From Crambe crambe (Eukaryota > Porifera > Demospongiae > Poecilosclerida > Crambeidae), in contig OZ004589.1 in NCBI GenBank assembly GCA_963924555.1, positions 1,798,001 through 1,862,000 of the forward strand: a stretch of 64,000 nucleotides of DNA, given 5' to 3'. A program made the translations under genes and the position numbers. Shown piece by piece: positions 33,186 through 43,067 of this stretch (position 1 is the stretch's first letter; each line of letters starts with the position of its first letter). The notes under the pieces were generated by a model. The model did no database searches. It worked only from the letters and a program-made list of their open reading frames with translations, and was not told where the DNA came from.

Positions 33186-33512
33186 TAGGCCACTATTTAT
33201 AGAATGATTGTTTCCTGTCCACCGCCCGCGTATTGAAAATGTTACCGCATCAAAAAATATTACTGCCTAGCGCCTGCCATTGCTCATGCGTGCAGTAGAG
33301 CGCGCACATTTGGCTTCACATACAGCTCTTTTTGGCAAAGCCCGTGGTGAATGACTAGTCTCGCGGGGCGCGAGACTAGTGAATGATGAAGACAGGACCC
33401 TTGAGATAAACAACGAAGCAGTAATAGAATAATTATAATAACCGCCCGCCCGCAGCACTTGTGGATGTTTTCTTGGACAGGAAACTAGGATTCTATAAAA
33501 TAGTGGCCTTAA
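33186..33512. mobile_element. 330-bp MITE, TAGGCCACTATTTATAGAAT ends, copy 1
   Basis: TIRs TAGGCCACTATTTATAGAAT and ATTCTATAAAATAGTGGCC, followed inward by CTGTCC/GGACAG. It is repeated in inverted orientation at 37523-37849. In its centre is a 23-bp insertion at 33356-33378 made only of the TAGTCTCGCG inverted ends, flanked by GTGAATGAC and GTGAATGAT. Confidence 0.85.
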
Positions 33513-34041
33513 AATCTTACAATTATCCACGGAGGTATCATAATCTGCATGCTCATATTATGGCAAGCAGCTTTTATAGCTTCCACACAACTATCTGCAG
33601 ATATGTAGCCTCTAGCTAACTTAAATATCACCTAGCTACCTAATTTTCATTTTTCTCCCTCCCTTTTTTATACAATAATAAGTTGTCAGCTAACCTTTAA
33701 CTTGTGGAATGCAAGTGGCCATAGGTAACTCAGAGGATCACAGAGATCAGTAGCTAGCTTAGCTCGATGTAGCGGCAATCTCCCGCGTTACGTTGCTCGC
33801 GGATAAAGAGTTAAGCAAGGCCACGCCCTCGGACACGGATTCAACGGGTTAATGTGCCGTTTCCAATCCCGTACACGTAGTTTATAGTATCTATGGTATA
33901 ATCTAATTCCAAAAATTAAAAAAAATAAAAAATTCAAAAAAAAATAAAAAAAATCCATGGATACCGCGCGCACGTACCGCGTATATACCGTTGACATGTT
34001 TTCTCTTGTCCGATGTGTGTGCCGAGCTATTCTCCAACGGT

Positions 34042-36326
34042 ATGATCAATTTAATATTGGTAGTATTAGAAATTTTTACGATGCTGGTACATCAAGGTTT
34101 TGCCCAAGGTGAATTCTAGCTACATACACGACTATAGAAAGGTCATTCATTACATATTAAATATTTTTAAATAAAGATCTGACTGTTTCGTCACAAAATA
34201 GTACCTTTCGAATAGCAGGTCAAGGATTATTTAATAGGACCTGCTGGTATAATGGGTAAGTAGTTGCGTAGCTAGCTTTAAGGTACAGAGGATGTCAGAC
34301 TTCCATGGTTACAATTAGATGTGGATGGTACAGGCTTAAGAGAGTCTGAACTGCATAGCCTAGCACTATACACTTTACACTATAGCTAAACTATGTATGC
34401 CCATAATTAATTATAGATCATTCGAATCTCACTCTTTTTTTGTTTGTTTGTTTTTTTGTTTTTTGGACTATATATAGCTAGCTAGCTAGCTATAAATTAT
34501 TATGCCTGCCTTAAATTTTTCTCTAGGAGAGATACAGGTTTTCTGCGATTAGATTGGTTACTGAATGGAACTTTATACCCACGTGGGAAGGGAGTTGCGG
34601 GAGTCAAATTAAACCGTCTTATCCTTCGACCACTAACAACAAATGATGCAGGAGTGTATACTTGCCGGGCATTATTTTCTGATACCAATACAGTTTCTAT
34701 TAGTGGTCATAACCATTAACCTGGAGCATGGCCACTGGCCATTGATCATAACCATTAACCTGGAGCATGGCCACTGGCGCAAGGCAGAATATGGGGGTCA
34801 CCATTCATTTCTATCATTACAGGTCCAGCCCAAGTAATTAATGCTCCCACAATTCAATATGTATCAGCAGGTGACAGTACTATCCTAAGCTGCTCCACAA
34901 TATTCGCTCCCTATCTGATACTCATCAAATGGTTTAATAACAATTCACCTATTTCTAATGCGATCAATAATGCCAGTTTGCAACAGGCCAGACAATATAA
35001 TTGTCACATTCATGAGTCTAAAACAGATGCTGAACTTTATAGAGTCTATATCCATCTAGTGGTCATTGGTGAGTGAAAAGTGCATGTTCACACCAAGTCA
35101 TCTAAACTATAGCCATTTAGCTACTAATGGCTACACCTAAACTATAATATTATATGTGAGGGTTTCTTCTATAAATGACACTGTTCAAGTGCTAGGACGT
35201 GACAACTTCAGTAAGACATGCACATATAATGGGTAATTAGCTATAGTACCTACAGGGCTGTATACCAATATCTTGTTACATGCATGCATGATTTCAGGAG
35301 TGATACAACAAGTTTTACTCGATTGGATTGGTCACTGAATGGAAGTACTCACTCAATGGGAATGGGGGCTGTAGGGATCAAATATAACCATTTCTTCATC
35401 CAGCAACCTACAATTCAAGATGCAGGAGAGTATACATGCTCTGCAATTTTCTCCAATTATGAGTCGAGACCTGTCAGTGCTGGATCTCTTAGATTTCACT
35501 GTGAGTATACTAGTTGCCAGTTATTCTCTTCTGGATAGCTACTTATAAATTCACCAAGTTTCATTTCTATTAACTTGATGCATGCATCTGTACAGCAAGC
35601 AATGAAGCAATAATATTATTGGTCTAATTATCATCAGTGGACAAGATAAAACAACAAAAATAAGAGCAAAAACAAATAAACAACAAAAAAGGACTGCCTT
35701 GCTAGCCCTTGAATTCCTAAGATTACTCAAAATTCCAAATCGCTTAATTCACTTGCAATGTCCAATAGAATCATAACATATAGCTATTTCCCCCCTCTCT
35801 TGCAGTTCTACCAGGTCCACCCTTCAATGTATATGTCGAACGTATTTCTTCCTCTTCTGTTATAATAGAAGCACGACTCTCATACATTGGGAATACACCC
35901 ATACTCTCCGCCCACCTCAAGATTGCTATTGCTGGCAATAATATCTCTAGGGCAGTCTATAGTGCTGGTGTAACAAAAAATCTAACCTTGGGAAAAGTGG
36001 TGGAGTTTTTCGTGACTGATTTATTACCTACTACCACTTACTCTGTGTTTTTGTATGCTGTTAATATATTTGGCAGAGGCCAAGTGAGTGAGAAGAACTT
36101 CACAACTGTCAATGTTCCTGTTACTCCTACTGTTAATGCACCACGGGTGGTTCTCGTGGTGTTCCTCTGGTTATTTTTTATCATTTCTGGAACAGTATTA
36201 ACAACATCATGTGTTTGTTACTACAAGATCAAAATGAAGCAAGCATCACGTGTACTTCCTGCTTTTGATTCTTCTTTTTTAGACCTGATGAAAAAAATTA
36301 ACCATGATGGATCTGATTCTTCATAG
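34042..36326 (+). pseudogene. Ig/FN3 receptor C, splice-damaged
   Basis: Same plan as gene B: signal peptide exon 34042-34108 (MINLILVVLEIFTMLVHQ), then 34177-34255, 34527-about 34701, 34823-35068, about 35154-35232, 35298-35500, 35806-36326. The last exon gives FN3, TM (VVLVVFLWLFFIISGTVL) and a tail with DSSFLDLMKK, like gene A. Two lesions: the end of the Ig1 exon and its normal donor are deleted, so it reads into intron to a TAA at 34717-34719; and the TTTCTATAG acceptor before the Ig3 first exon (about 35154) is missing. A weak donor A/GTGGTC at 34702 would keep phase, and skipping both Ig3 exons would also keep phase, so a shortened receptor remains possible. It is otherwise open, with no frameshift in exons. 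Confidence 0.75.
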
Positions 36327-37069
36327 CTATTAAGTAAGCAGCAAGTTTACATTAGCTAGCTAATCATAGCAAGCTCCATATTAGGGACTAGTAGGGAGTT
36401 GACTTTCACTATAATAGTTACCTTCTAACATTGCAGCTTCCTTTTATGATGCCTTGGGTAAACTGAGCATGTGCCACTTGTCCTGCATGTAGTACAATGA
36501 TAAATATTGTTCATGAGATAACTAAACATTGCTTGCTTCCTTAACCTTAACATTTGGAATATAAAAAAATTATTTGCTAAAAAGATGCCTGAAAATTCAC
36601 CTATTAGCTATGCTAGCATATTATGCCTGATGCTTGGGAGTACCCATCATGCCTAAAATTATTCCCTAGTAGTAACTCTTGCACGCACAGCAATGTAATA
36701 ATAGACAACAACTCCACAACTGACATAAAGACTCAAAACCGTGAATACAATAGTTATAACATTAGTCTACCACACTACAATGCTTGCATTTTTCTAGTGT
36801 AGCTATACTTCTTTTAAACCACCTGGCCTGGGCTGTCATGATATAACTATCATGAGTCTGAATGGAATAATCATGGTAAGATAATTCACAAGTGGCATCA
36901 TGAGCCAAAGGCGAGTGAAAATACAACCTACCAGTGAAATACCTCATACACAAATGGTTCATTCTATGCTTAAGTTGACTATAGCTATACGTGCGTGCTC
37001 ATGCTCAGTACATCAGTAACTATGGAATAATTATTAATGTTACATCTATAATAAGTGTTATTTACAGTG

Positions 37070-37192
37070 AATTGCAGTGACCTTGCGACATTCAGAACAC
37101 CAAACCAAAATTTACATAGTCCTTTTAAGTAGCCCAAGTCTGTATGTAATTTTTGTTTGGTGTTCTGAATTTCATGTTGCAAGATTACTGCA
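37070..37192. repeat. Small foldback repeat
   Basis: TTGCAGTGACCTTGCGACATTCAGAACACCAAAC-type left arm and its reverse complement (GTTTGGTGTTCTGAATTTCATGTTGCAAGATTACTGCAA-type) with about 40 bp between. It is non-coding and lies in the 3' flank of gene C. Confidence 0.8.
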
Positions 37193-37522
37193 ACCCATTG
37201 TATTAATTTCAGCTTTATTATTATTATTTTATTCAATAGATAAGGAGGTTTGAGTATGAACTGCTTCACAATAATTTCGATTCATGTAGCTACTGTAACT
37301 AATGATAGTCATACATGTCAGACTCTCTTTATATGCACTCTCTTAAAAGCTTCTCAAACTGTATTGATTTTGTCTCTTTTTCATGTAATTTTTTTTGAGT
37401 GTTCACGATAGCATAGTCTTCCCCTCTCCAAGGAATTTTACCAGCAGAGTTCTTCTCTACTTTTACCTAGCCTGTGCAGCTCTATAGGGTTTGTAAGGCC
37501 TTTCAGACAATTTTATAGCTGT

Positions 37523-37849
37523 TAAGGCCACTATTTATAGAATCCTAGTTTTCTGTCCAAGAAGATATCCACAAGTGCTGCGGGCGGGCGGTTATTATAA
37601 TTATTCTATTACTGCTTCGTTGTTTATCTCAAGGGTCCTGTCTTCATTATTCACTAGTCTTGCGGGCCACAAGACTAGTCATTCACCACGGGCTTTCCCA
37701 AAAAGAGCTACATGTGAAGCCAAATGTGCGCGCTCTACTGCGCACATGAGCAATGGCATGCGCTAGGCAGTAATATTTTTTGATGCAGTGACATTTTCAA
37801 TATGCGGGCGGTGGACAGGAAACAATCATTCTATTAATAGTGGCCTAAT
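37523..37849. mobile_element. 330-bp MITE, copy 2 (inverted)
   Basis: Inverted copy of 33186-33512, sharing GTGCTGCGGGCGGGCGGTTA, ATTACTGCTTCGTTGTTTAT and GCGCGCTCTACTGCGC. It also carries the 23-bp nested insertion (TAGTCTTGCGGGCC...AAGACTA) at the equivalent site, so that insertion predates the amplification of this MITE. Confidence 0.85.
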
Positions 37850-39447
37850 AATGGTTTCTGGACACTACCCTGAGGTGGATCCCACTGGAAGTATGATAGT
37901 GTCAATAGAGATGCCATGCTTCATTGAAGTATTGAAACCTGTTGGCATAAGTGGCACTATAGCTAATAGACATTGTGAATCTATGCATAATAATTATGAT
38001 GTGAAGGAATGACAGTAGTTAGTGATCTAACTGACTGAAATAACAGTATAGTCTTAACAAGTGGACAGATTTCTAAGAGTGAACGACCACTTGCATGTAT
38101 GTGGTTACTACAATATATATTTCCACCTATAATAGTAAATTTAGAGCACGAGTATATAATGCCTCCCCCAGGGGATATATAGCTATAGACTAAAATCCTA
38201 TTCGTAGTTAGGGTGCAGTAATGAAAAGAAGACATGAACTAATGAATATGCTAAGTGTACATGCTATCTACTTTGGTGTCCGTACAAAGTAGCTATAGCT
38301 AAGTAGTTGCTTAATATAAAAGTTGAAACGTTGCATTCTAGATATTTCTTGAAGGCAGAGCAGGTCAGGGTTAAGAATTCTGTGCTCATCCAAGAAGAAA
38401 ACTACATGTAGTCGCCGGGGCTTGTGGATCTGTTGCACATGCATGCACGTACCCACCAGACCAGACCAGCTGAGGTGAATATACAACTGGGCACAGGCTA
38501 GCCTAGTTAGCTAAATTTGAAGAAAAAAGTCGTAGTTCTACGCATGGCATTGCGTATGTTCTGCCGTTCGATCGTGTATCTATGGCCTGAAACTGTACTA
38601 TTCTCTATAGCTCCAGCTCTGTTGAGTAATTAAGATAGATAAATCCATTACGCCTGATAGTCAGCCATTTTTAGCTGGTGATAATTATGCGTACTAGCCT
38701 GCACCCACAGAAAATCTGTGGTAATTTTATTTGAAATTCTAGCTAAGCCTATGCTTGAGTCCTTGTGAGGCTTTTCCTATGTATTTTTCTGGCTTGCTGC
38801 AGCCCTGCATAGGCTTACTGTAGTCTCCGGTTCCTTGCTTGTTTCTATCTTCGTTAGTCGCAGTAGCCATTGACCTTTGAACCGTATTTCTCTTTCTCCC
38901 CTCACTTCTTCGTAATGTTGGACTCTTAGAGCGTGTTAAGATTCATTATTAAGTCAAGTCCATAGCTAGAAACTCGAGTGCTTGGGCGTATCGGCTCGAT
39001 GACCTTTGAACCGTGACGGACGTACGTACAATTACAAGCGTATTAATAGTCGGCCAATCAGGTGGAACATAATAGTGGTTGCCTTGGAAATTACGACTGG
39101 TGAACAGCCTTGCGCCCTTGGACTCATATGCTACGATTTCATCGACACCGTAACGTAGACCTGACTCAAGGTATTATAGAGCTACTATAGCTACGAAAAT
39201 CATGTAGGCTACTTTCTTTATAACTAACATATTTATTTTTATCAGAACATTCGGCCATTGTGTTTCTGCATGAGTTGTAGGCCCAGCTATAGCCATTTGT
39301 GTCCATTATGAGTAGTAAATCTACATCATGCACTGCAAGCTGTTAAAACCGATCTGAACATATTGATTGCATTGCCTGAGCATTGATCTAGGACCTGAGT
39401 GACTGAGTTAAATTTTTTCTTGTCCAATGTGAGCTATTTCAACCGGT
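37850..39447. other. Intergenic between genes C and D
   Basis: No coding region was recognised on either strand. It has no copy of the GGGATTGGAAACG element that precedes genes A, B and C. Confidence 0.5.
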
Positions 39448-41775
39448 ATGCTCAAATTAATATTTCTGATGTTAGAAAGTTTCACAATTCTGCTCCATCA
39501 AGCTTCTGCTCAAATAGGTGAGTTAGCTAGCATATACACTCACAACTATTGAATGGCTATATAATTTGTAATAAAGATCTGACAGAGCTGGCTGTTTCAT
39601 CACAGCATAATACCTTTCGAATAGCAGGTCATGGAATATTTAGTAGGACCTGCAGGTATAGTGGGTAAGTATAATAGTCGCACAAAAATTATGCACTGAT
39701 GCAGCTTACATAATAGTTTACATAACTATAGCAGTTATCTTCTATTCTGGCATTCAAATCTCATATGTGTAGCTAGCTAGCTATAGAATATTATCCACTT
39801 AACCATTTTGCCCAATCTACTGTAGGCATGATCAAGCTTTTCTGCGATTGGATTGGTACCTGAATAAAACTTTACACCCTAGTGGGATGGGGGTCACGAG
39901 AGGTAGATTAAACCGCCTTATCATTCACCAACCAACAACAAATGATGCAGGAATGTATGATTGCACTGCATTATTTTCTGATGGCTTTGATCTCAATATC
40001 AATACAAGTGTTAGTGGTGGATCTCTTAGAATCTTCAGTGAGTATAATTATGATACAGTGGAACCTTCCCTCCAAGGAAAGGACAGCCTCCCAATAAAGG
40101 ACATTCTTTCAGGACCCTTTTCACATAGCAAAAGGATAACCTCTCTATAAAGGTCAAAGTGGCTGATCCCAAGGTGCCTCTTCGGCGGTTCCACAGTCTG
40201 TAGTCGATAAGGGTTATATATAACCAGAAATGAGGTGATGACATCTCTTGATCATAGCTATTATCCTAGAGTATTGCCATGCAGTACTGCATGGCAGAAT
40301 AAATGGGAGTCACCACTTATTAGTTGTTTTTTTATCATTACAGGTCCAGCCCAAGTAATTTATGCTCCCACAATTCAATATGTATCAACAGGTGACAGTA
40401 TTGTCCTAAACTGCTCCACAACCTTAGCTCCCAATCTGATATTCATCACATGGTTTTATAACTCTTCAATTATTTCTAATGTGATCAATAATTCCAGTTC
40501 GCAACATGCCAGACAGTATATTTGTCTCATTTATGAGTTTGAAACAGCTGCTGAAGTTTATAGAGCCAATATCCATCTAGTAGTCACAGGTGAGTGAAAA
40601 GTGTAATTTGCATGTTCACACCAAGTCATCTAGAATAACCATTTACTAATGGTTACACCAAAATACTATAATGACGAGCTGTTACGTATTATAGATGTGA
40701 GGGTTTCTTCTATAAATGACACTGTTCAAATGCTAGGACATGGGAACTTCAGTAGGACATGCACATACAATGGGTAATTATAGCTATAGTAACTGTATAC
40801 CAATATCTTGTTACATGCATGCATGATTTCAGGAGTGATACACATTTTAATCGGTTGGATTGGTCACTAAATGGAAGTACTCACTCAATGGGAATGGGGG
40901 CTGTAGGGATCAAATATAACCATCTCTTCATCCAGCAACCTACAATTGGAGATGCAGGAGAGTATACATGCTCTGCGATTTTCCCCAATTATTCATCAAT
41001 ACCTGTCAGTGCTGGATCCCTTATACTTCTCAGTGAGTAATACCAGTTATTCTCTTCTGTATGTTGTAAGAGTACACAGCTAGTTACCATTCATCAAGTA
41101 TTATTTTCCATTAACTTGATGCATGCATGTGTGCAGCAGGTGATGAAGCAATCGATGATTATTATTAACAGTGGACAAGATAAAAACAAAATAATCAAAC
41201 CTTATGGACTGCCATGTAGCCTCTAGCCCTAGTCATTAAATTTCTACTCGAAATTCCTCTCTTCTGTCAAATCACAACAATTCACTTGCAATGTCCAACT
41301 ATAACATCATAGCTTTTTTTCTCTTGCAGTTTTACCAGGTCCACCCTTCAATATCAGTCTTATTTCTTCCTCTATCGATTCTCTCACGATACAAGCACAA
41401 CTCTCAAACATTGGAACTACCCCCATATTATCCGCCAACCTCATGATTACTTCTCCTGGCGATAACTTTACAGAAGTTTACGATGTTATTGAAGATTTAT
41501 CATTAGGACAAGTAGTGGAGTTTGTGGTGAATGATTTATTCCCTGATACCACCTACTTTGTATTTGTGTATGCTGTTAATACTGTTGGCAGAGGCCAAGA
41601 TAGTGAGAGGAAGAACTTCACAACTGCTGCCATTACTCCTGCTGCTATTGTTATTACTACTGCTGCTACTCCTGTACCAGCGTGGATTATCGTGTTATCG
41701 TTTCTCTGGTCACTTGTCATCGTTTCCGGAGTACTGTTTATAATAGCATTTGTTTGGTACTCCAAGACAAAATGA
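39448..41775 (+). CDS. Ig/FN3 transmembrane receptor D (three Ig domains, minimal tail)
   Basis: Seven exons: 39448-39517, 39577-39664, 39826-40037, 40344-40589, 40695-40773, 40833-41032, 41330-41775 (446 residues). Signal peptide MLKLIFLMLESFTILLHQ...AQ; Ig1 (ELAVSSQHNTFRIAG, LDWYLNKTLHPSGMG, NDAGMYDCTALF); Ig2 (APTIQYVSTGDSIVLNCS, FITWFYN); Ig3 (DVRVSSINDTVQ, LDWSLNGSTHSMGMG, GDAGEYTCSAIF); FN3 (PGPPFNISLISS to RGQDSERKNF); Thr/Ala-rich linker; TM (WIIVLSFLWSLVIVSGVLFI) and a stop after WYSKTK. Compared with A and C, a net 2-bp difference in the juxtamembrane codons brings in TGA early and removes the DSSFLDLMKK tail. Exon 2 has a 9-bp insertion relative to its paralogues. Confidence 0.85.
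40054..40196. mobile_element. CAGTGGAACC-type MITE in a gene D intron
   Basis: Begins CAGTGGAACCTTCC after TA and ends GGCGGTTCCACAGTC, with AAAGGACA repeats inside. A relative is at 60605-60768. The CAGTGGAACC end is typical of pogo/Tigger-type elements (family knowledge); no transposase is present. Confidence 0.65.
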
Positions 41776-42652
41776 AGCATCACTTTGTTTCTCCATAAAA
41801 ACAACGTGACCTTGATCAACTAAGTGATTTTCTCTCTTCTATAATTCCAAATAGCATAAGTGAGAAGCAAGTTTACCTTAGCTACAGCTAGCTACTTAGT
41901 TCCACACTAGGGAGTTGATTTTCACTATAATTATTCTCATACCTTTTAACGTTGCAGCTTCCTTTTGTCATGACCCTGGGTAAACTGAGCATGCGCATGT
42001 GCACTCATCCCCCACAATGATGTTTGCATTTTTCTAGTGTAACTAGTTCTTTTAAACTGCCTGGGCTGTCATGATCGATGTAGTTAGCTATGAGTGTGAG
42101 TGGAATAATTATATATGGTATGATATTTTCGTAAGTGGCATCATATGAGCCAAAGGCAAATAAACCTACCAGTGAAATACCTCATATTCCACAATGATTG
42201 TAATAGCTATATAAATGGTTCATTCTATGCCTAAGCCGGCAACATAGTACTTACAAAATGGATGAATCCCATAGAGATAGTCAGAAGACACAGAACTTAC
42301 TTTGTGTGCGCGTTCATGCTCAGTACATCATTAATTAATTTTCAGTATTTTTATTATTCAATAGATAGATAATGAGGTTTGAGACTAACTCTCAACTTGA
42401 TCATAGGTAACTACCCATGGAGGCTTCGAAGTTCAAACTATAGTCCAATAAAGTATAGCTGATTTGTTAACCTGATCGTTTCTAATATCTAGTAGTAGTG
42501 ATTCCGGAAGCTAGACCTGTCCACATTATAACTAGCTCTATCTCAGACTGACAAATCAATACATGAACATGAAACTTATAGCTATCCAGCAGTAGCTTTA
42601 ACTATACTCAAACACCAAATGAAACAGTCATCGCCATTAAGATTTAGAAATT
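41776..42652. other. Intergenic, 3' flank of gene D
   Basis: The first part repeats the A/C 3' flank (GAGAAGCAAGTTTACCTTAGC, GGGTAAACTGAGCATGCGCA). No gene was recognised up to the tandem repeat at 42655. Confidence 0.55.
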
Positions 42653-42654
42653 TA

Positions 42655-42875
42655 TACTGGAAAACGGCAAATCTCTAGAGCATCTACAAACATCAAGCAC
42701 TTCTATAACCATCAGGCTGTGCATTCATACTGGAAAACGGCAAATCTCTAGAGCATCTACAAACATCAAGCACTTCTATAACCATCAGGCTGTGCATTCA
42801 TACTGGAAAACGGCAAATCTCTAGAGCATCTACAAACATCAAGCACTTCTATAACCACCAGGCTGTGCATTCATA
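42655..42875. repeat. 73-bp tandem repeat, three copies
   Basis: ACTGGAAAACGGCAAATCTC starts at 73-bp intervals (AAAACGG at 42661, 42734 and 42807). The copies are almost identical, differing by ACCATCAGG/ACCACCAGG. It is too short and spacer-free to be a CRISPR array. Confidence 0.93.
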
Positions 42876-43067
42876 GTAGCTATAGCTATTAAATATATCA
42901 GTAGCTATGCCACAGAATAAAATGATATGAGTATGAATGAAATTTAGTACAGCAGCAAATTTGATGTGAGATTATGTAAGTTGATACAAACAGTAGGGTA
43001 TTCTAGCTCTCTCTTGAATTTCACTAGAGTTCAATACAATAAAATTTTGACTTTGCTAGCCATGAAT

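Larger units (their letters stand above)
31852..33895. mobile_element. CATAGATAC...GGGATTGGAAAC TIR element upstream of gene C, about 2.0 kb
   Basis: Nearly perfect 37-bp TIRs: CATAGATACTATAAACTACG, TGTACGGGATTGGAAAC at 31852-31888 and the reverse complement to 33895. It is flanked by GTATAAT on both sides (7 bp, or 8 bp GTATAATC with one boundary choice). It is the same family as the elements before genes A and B. It carries a minus-strand transposase remnant (32571-33117) and a nested 330-bp MITE (33186-33512). The right end is about 146 bp from the gene C ATG. Confidence 0.88.

Noticed and set aside
42655-42875. Three regular repeats as a possible CRISPR array
   Set aside because: The units are contiguous without unique spacers, at 73 bp, and the genome is clearly eukaryotic.
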